Source: Pachypanchax playfairii (Eukaryota > Chordata > Actinopteri > Cyprinodontiformes > Aplocheilidae). From it: a stretch of DNA of 64,000 nucleotides. The translations under genes and the position numbers were made by a program. The stretch lies in NCBI GenBank assembly GCA_006937955.1, contig SSNP01000015.1:2358403-2422402 (forward strand), given 5' to 3'. Each line of letters begins with the position of its first letter. Within the stretch, counting starts at the first letter, position 1. Positions 59,447-64,000 of this stretch are shown piece by piece. The notes below the pieces were generated by a model that was given only the letters and a program-made list of their open reading frames with translations, did not search any database and was not told where the DNA came from.

Positions 59447-59735
59447 GCTGCACGGTGGTGCAGTTGGCAACACTGTTGCATTGCATTGAGAAGGTCTTGG
59501 GTTCGAAACTGCACTGGGACCTTTCTGCATGGAGTTTGCATGTTCTTCTTGTGCATGTGTGGGTTTTCTCTCCAGCAGACCAAAAACATGCATGAGGTTA
59601 ATTGGCAACTCTAAATTGTCCCTCAGTGAGAGTGGTTGTTTGTCTCTTTGTGGTCCTGTGATGGACTGGTAACCTGTCCAGGTGTAGCCCCGCCTCTCAC
59701 CCAATGACTGACTGATGAAGCAGAAATGAGGATAT
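59447..59735 (+). repeat. tRNA-headed SINE-like teleost repeat, longest copy
   Basis: GCACGGTGGTGCAGTTGG (box A-like), GGTTCGAAACT at 59500-59510 (box B-like), TGGAGTTTGCATGTTCTT, CCAAAAACATGCATGAGGTT, CCTGTGATGGACTGGTAACC, then CACCCAATGACTGA. It is a widespread fish repeat; truncated copies lie at 6660 and 26741. The box A/B spacing suggests a tRNA-derived head, but I have not checked the family name. Confidence 0.75.
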
Positions 59736-61319
59736 AATGAGCTTTAAAAACTGCATGAGGAGCTGTAACGCCACTATAATAACAAATATATACTTTTTTT
59801 CCACTTAAAACTCTGGTTTTACTGCATTTAGCAACTAGTTTCTCTAGAATCGCAGCACAAACATTTTTCCCTTGAAGTTGCAGATTAAGTCGCATCACCT
59901 CATTTTCAGAAGGTTAAATTCTGACCGTCTGAAGAAGCAGCTGATTTCAATAAGAAATCTGCATGAATTCATATTAGAAACATGTGAACAGAAAGTCTGT
60001 TTTATCTAGAAATAAATGAAAATTTGTAAAAATTTACAGGATATAAATTACAATTAACACCATGGAACTGATTATAAAGTTAAAAAAATCCATGTTTTTG
60101 TTGTGTAACTCACTAAGTGCCCGTCTAAAGAGTTTTTTTGACAACATGCTTTTAGCTAAAAGAAACACACGGAGATAAAAAGGCACAAAAGCCCAAACAA
60201 AGATGATAAAGCTACACCTTAACTGTAATGTTTAAATGATTTGACTTCCTTCCCCTGGATCTATTCACTCAGCAGCTGTTGAAACAATATGGCCTGCTTA
60301 GTGGACAGATGTCTCTGGGCCACTCCTCCTCCTCAAGTCTCCATTATAAAACCCGACACGCCTGTCAAAGCCATTCAGTTTAAAAGCTACTTTATTCTTT
60401 ATTGAGGATCCTGTTTGCATTTCAATATCTGTTGAAATGTTATTTCTTATCACAGACTTATGAGGCTGAGACATTAAACAGCAGCATTAATGTAGCAGAA
60501 GCCTTCGAATGAACTCTGAGGGGTTCATGGTTTGTGTTTGGATGCGGTCCAGGGTGGTCAAGAAGCATCATGCCTTCCTTTGTGATGCACATCCAAACTA
60601 TGAGCTGCTGCAGATAATTTGAGAACACTCCACCCTACCAGCTGCCATGTTGAATCTCATTCCTGCTAGACAAGCTAAAAGTGTGGTGGTGGTGACGCGC
60701 TGGCGTGGCATTCAACAGCTGTACACAGACTGTACGAGCCCACCAAACTCCCTGGATACAGGCAGATCACCGGGATGTTGCTCTGACTCCGGGATCAAAC
60801 ACTCATCGGGTTTTCTACCAAGTCAAATTCTGGGTTTTCTTGCAGGTCCGTTCTCAAGAGATTAAATACACGTAACAGGTTAACTGCTGCGTGGCCTTAA
60901 GGGCCCCTGATGGAAACAACAAGAAGAGCCAGTTTTCCTAAAGAGAAGAAGAAGAGACTGAAGGGGGCTGAGAGAGAAGCGGAGGACAGACAGTCAGGTT
61001 TTAATAGCTTTAAGATCTGGGCTGATTAAAAGGATCAAGTGTTTATCTGACTGCTTTCTTTAATCTTCATTAAAACAAATCTCCCCGCAAAATTAGGATT
61101 CCAATTGTCTCAGACCACAAAGGGCTGAAATGTCTAACGATCCCTTTAATCTCACAAATAAGGAGTTCGACATAAACTTCAAAACAATTATACATGTTGG
61201 AACATGACTGAACAGCTGCTCGAGTTCCAATTTAAACCCTCATTTAGGTGATGAAGAAAAAAAAAAAAAAAAAAGATTTTCCATCTGCAATTTTACCATC
61301 CGACTCTCACAAGGATCAT

Positions 61320-61775
61320 TTAAAGGAATATTTCAGCCATTTTGCAGAGTGTTTCTATGTAAACGTTAAAAAAAAAACCTGTTTGGAGAGTTTCATCCAA
61401 CAGGACTGATGAACTAACAGCTTGTCTGAATGCAGCTAAAATCCAAAACAGCCTGAGATCTTCATCCAAACAATAATTCATGATACGTAAATGTTATTTT
61501 ACAAACCTTTACACTGCCGTTTAATTCTGTAGAGATATTAGATCCATCTCAGATGTAAAACCCAAACTGCTACATCTAAATAACCACGTGATCTGAAATC
61601 AAAGGCAACGAGCTGCTATGAAATTAAGACTGACGCCATTTAAAGATGGTTTTCGGTGTATTTGGACTGACCATTGGCTCGTCCGTTCTGTTGAATATAA
61701 ATTCTACTTCTCTAAACTGAAAAGATTAGAACTTTTACACAGAAACACTTTAAACTGATCAGAATTTCCCTTTAA
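61320..61775. mobile_element. TTAAAGGRR MITE (T2-like), complete
   Basis: Left end TTAAAGGAATATTTCAGCC and inverted right end TTAAAGGGAAATTCTGATC are followed on both sides by an AGTGTTTCTRTGTAAA block, giving terminal inverted repeats of about 45 bp with small differences. The 456 bp element has TTAA at both ends and no coding potential. A related copy starts at 25948. Confidence 0.75.
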
Positions 61776-62902
61776 AAGTGGATCTAGTTGAAAAATATTT
61801 AGCTTTGATAGCATTAACAGTAAAAACCTGCAATTAGGTTGAACAAACCCAGTTATCTGCTTCTATAAAGGGACCGGGGTTTTAAGAGGAAACTGGCTCT
61901 GTCCAGATTCTGGGTACCCTCCACCTTCTGTCCCACCAAGCTCGCCCTTAATCTGTGCCTCACCAGCTGTCAGGACCACACGAGTCTACGAAAACCACCA
62001 ACCCCAACATTTAATGCAGTTGTCCACTAAATTAAGAACTAAATTATTCAGAATTCCTCAGACCAATCTCAGGGCCAACAAACACTGAATCACTGTAATA
62101 GCTGAGTCACAAATCTAGAACCTGATTGTTGAGCAGTTCCTTAGAAATTAATGGAAACTGAAATTCAGCTCTAAACAAGAAAAAAATATACTTTTTTTCC
62201 ATTTAATGTCAATAATATGCAAAGCAGAGCCACAATCACATTTGTTTTAAGATGTGTTTCTGTATAAATTGCTTATTTGTGAAGTTTTTCTCAAACTGAA
62301 TGCATCTTTCATTAAACGTGCAACGAGCAGCAGGTTTTTAATTACAAATTCAGAGGCAGAGTGAGCAGAAGCTTGTGATCTACAGCTAAATGCTGCAACA
62401 TTTGACTTATTTACTTCTCAAATGAGTCGATTTAACACTAAACTGTCATGATCAGGGGAAAAAATACAACCCAATTCAGGTAACTTTGATGGTTCTGCTT
62501 TCCTCCAAATCCAAACACACTTTCAGATCTTGTAATTTAGCAGCCTTTGATGTGCACTCTTTGTTTGGAGGCTCCAAATCGGACGAATGCTGAACACAAA
62601 CACGTTGAATAAAACCTGAACATGTTCGTTCTGAGCAGCCGGTACGAGCTCATAAAGAGAAAACACCCACACTGTTCCCTCCACTGCAGACACACAGACC
62701 CACTCAGTGCTGGAATCGTCCTCCAAAATATAATGTTCCATTTGGTTTTTCTAGACTGCCTCAGACATCACTATAATAATATCCCAGAATGTTTAAAAAA
62801 AACTGAAGAGAAACATTTCAATGTTTCAGATCAAATTTATTATCAGACAAAAACAACCTGCGTAACTACGAGCTTGAAGTGACGATTTCATTGATAAAGA
62901 TC

Positions 62903-63245
62903 CCGCCACAGCATCTTGATCAGATTTAGGTCAGAGTTGTTTTTACCCATTCAGAGGTTGAATAGCTGGCGCGCTTGAGATCATCGTCCTAAATCCTCAT
63001 GTCCGAATTACAGTCACAAACTGATGGCTGGATATTCTTCAGGATTTAGTTGTCCAGATCTTGAAGCAGCACATCAAGGTGAGATGGATCTTTGTTCTGT
63101 TTGAGCTCCTTGATGAGAGGAAGTCAGTCAGCTGATTGCTCCTGGGAAGGTTCACCACTGTTCTACATATTTAAGATTGTGGTCTCTCAATGGTTCACGG
63201 AGTTGTGCAGCTTTAAAAATGGCTGCTCACCCCTTTCAGCAAAGT
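62903..63245 (-). mobile_element. Degenerate Tc1-like transposase remnant
   Basis: Plus-strand wording of the common fish Tc1 family in antisense: CACAGCATCTTGATCAGATT, ACCCATTCAGAGGTTGAAT, CTCCTGGGAAGGTTCACCAC. It covers parts of the N-terminal and central transposase region with large deletions; both ends are missing. Confidence 0.6.
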
Positions 63246-63984
63246 CACTGAAATCTGACGAACTGATCAGTCCATTAATGAATACTAAATGCAATTTTTC
63301 AGGTATTTAACTTGCGTCTGATATTAAAACTTGTTTGATGAAGCAGAAGAAACTGATATTACAAATTTAATACTGTCGATTTTTCCTAATATTCTGCAGA
63401 CGTTTGACAAATTCTTTTTCCCCAACAGCAGCAAATTCAAAGTCAGACACATTTTTCGGATCAAAGCCTGATGCTGTAATTCATAACTTGAAAAAATTTT
63501 ATAAAACTATGAGTTTCAAAAATTGCTGCTTTGCTCTAAGAGGGATGTTCACTGTCTGACCTGCTCGTGACCTCTGAGCAGCTCAGTGTATGTGTAGGTG
63601 AGCCACTGAGCACAGACGAGTGATTTCTGCAGAGTCATGGGCAGCAGCTGGTGCCTGATGCTGCTTCACCCCCCCTGCCCCCCTCACCCACCCCCCACCT
63701 CCGCTCAAGGAAGGAAGCAGGCCTTCAATTTGACTGACTGATGTGGCCTTCATCTTATTAAACCGAGCTTCCTCCTCTTCCCTTCAGGTCGTCCTCACTT
63801 GTTGATGTGGTGTTCGTGCAGGAAATCAGGAACACTCGGGGATGTCAGCCAGACGTCCGTGCCTCAGTGAGACACTCCGGCGCGACCACGCCCCTCTGAG
63901 ACTGATCTGCAGCTTCATTTTTTCCCGTCTGCACTGACACTGTGTGAGTAAGACGCTGAGGCAGTGGGGTTTTTGACAGATAAA

Positions 63985-64000
63985 GGGGGGGGGGGGGGGG
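63985..64000. repeat. Poly-G run at the window edge
   Basis: Sixteen G in a row end the window; it may continue beyond or mark a low-quality edge. Confidence 0.85.

Larger units (their letters stand above)
59736..64000 (-). other. dcx intron (upstream of the exon at 59332), no exon seen
   Basis: I looked for the exon that should end ...LYTLDGKQ before VTCLQDFF and did not find it, so it lies past the right edge. The interval holds a MITE and a Tc1 fragment. GC-rich, low-repeat stretches at 60.5-60.85 kb and 63.55-63.95 kb are candidate regulatory DNA. Confidence 0.5.

Overview
The window is genomic DNA from a ray-finned fish, probably a percomorph teleost. Genes have small exons and long AT-rich introns with GT-AG junctions. 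Fish-type repeats are scattered throughout (L2, Penelope-like, several Tc1 families, TTAAAGG-ended elements, long CA/GT tracts), and the gene order pak3 - capn6 - dcx matches the block on human Xq23. There are no bacterial or viral features.

Layout. 1-3.1 kb: 5' part of mepce (7SK capping enzyme) on the minus strand: a 1.8 kb exon carrying almost all the coding sequence present here, plus a noncoding first exon in a GC-rich promoter block. That block may also fire to the right, where a short ATG ORF starts at 3210. 3.4-17 kb: no gene that I can support, but repeats and an assembly gap. 17.4-42.1 kb: pak3 on the plus strand, with a candidate promoter and noncoding exon near 17.5-17.7 kb, 14 coding exons from 28.9 to 39.8 kb (557 aa, every splice phase consistent) and a 2.3 kb 3' UTR. 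42.2-52.4 kb: a complete calpain on the minus strand, 12 coding exons, 643 aa, identified as capn6 by position. Unlike placental CAPN6 it keeps the Cys-His-Asn triad. 53.8-64 kb: the last four coding exons and long 3' UTR of dcx (doublecortin) on the minus strand; its earlier exons lie beyond the right edge.

pak3 and capn6 converge tail to tail, with predicted poly(A) signals only about 70 bp apart. Mammalian PAK3, CAPN6 and DCX all act on the actin or microtubule cytoskeleton, PAK3 and DCX in neurons, so the block may share regulation (inference). mepce is unrelated to them in function.

I found no convincing undescribed system. The most notable observations are the apparently protease-competent capn6, a TTAA-bounded (Kolobok/T2-like) element carrying an ORF upstream of capn6, a chimeric ORF created by a Tc1 copy abutting another repeat, and a 290 bp CA-flanked dispersed repeat present in inverted copies, one of which probably lies inside the 303-base gap.
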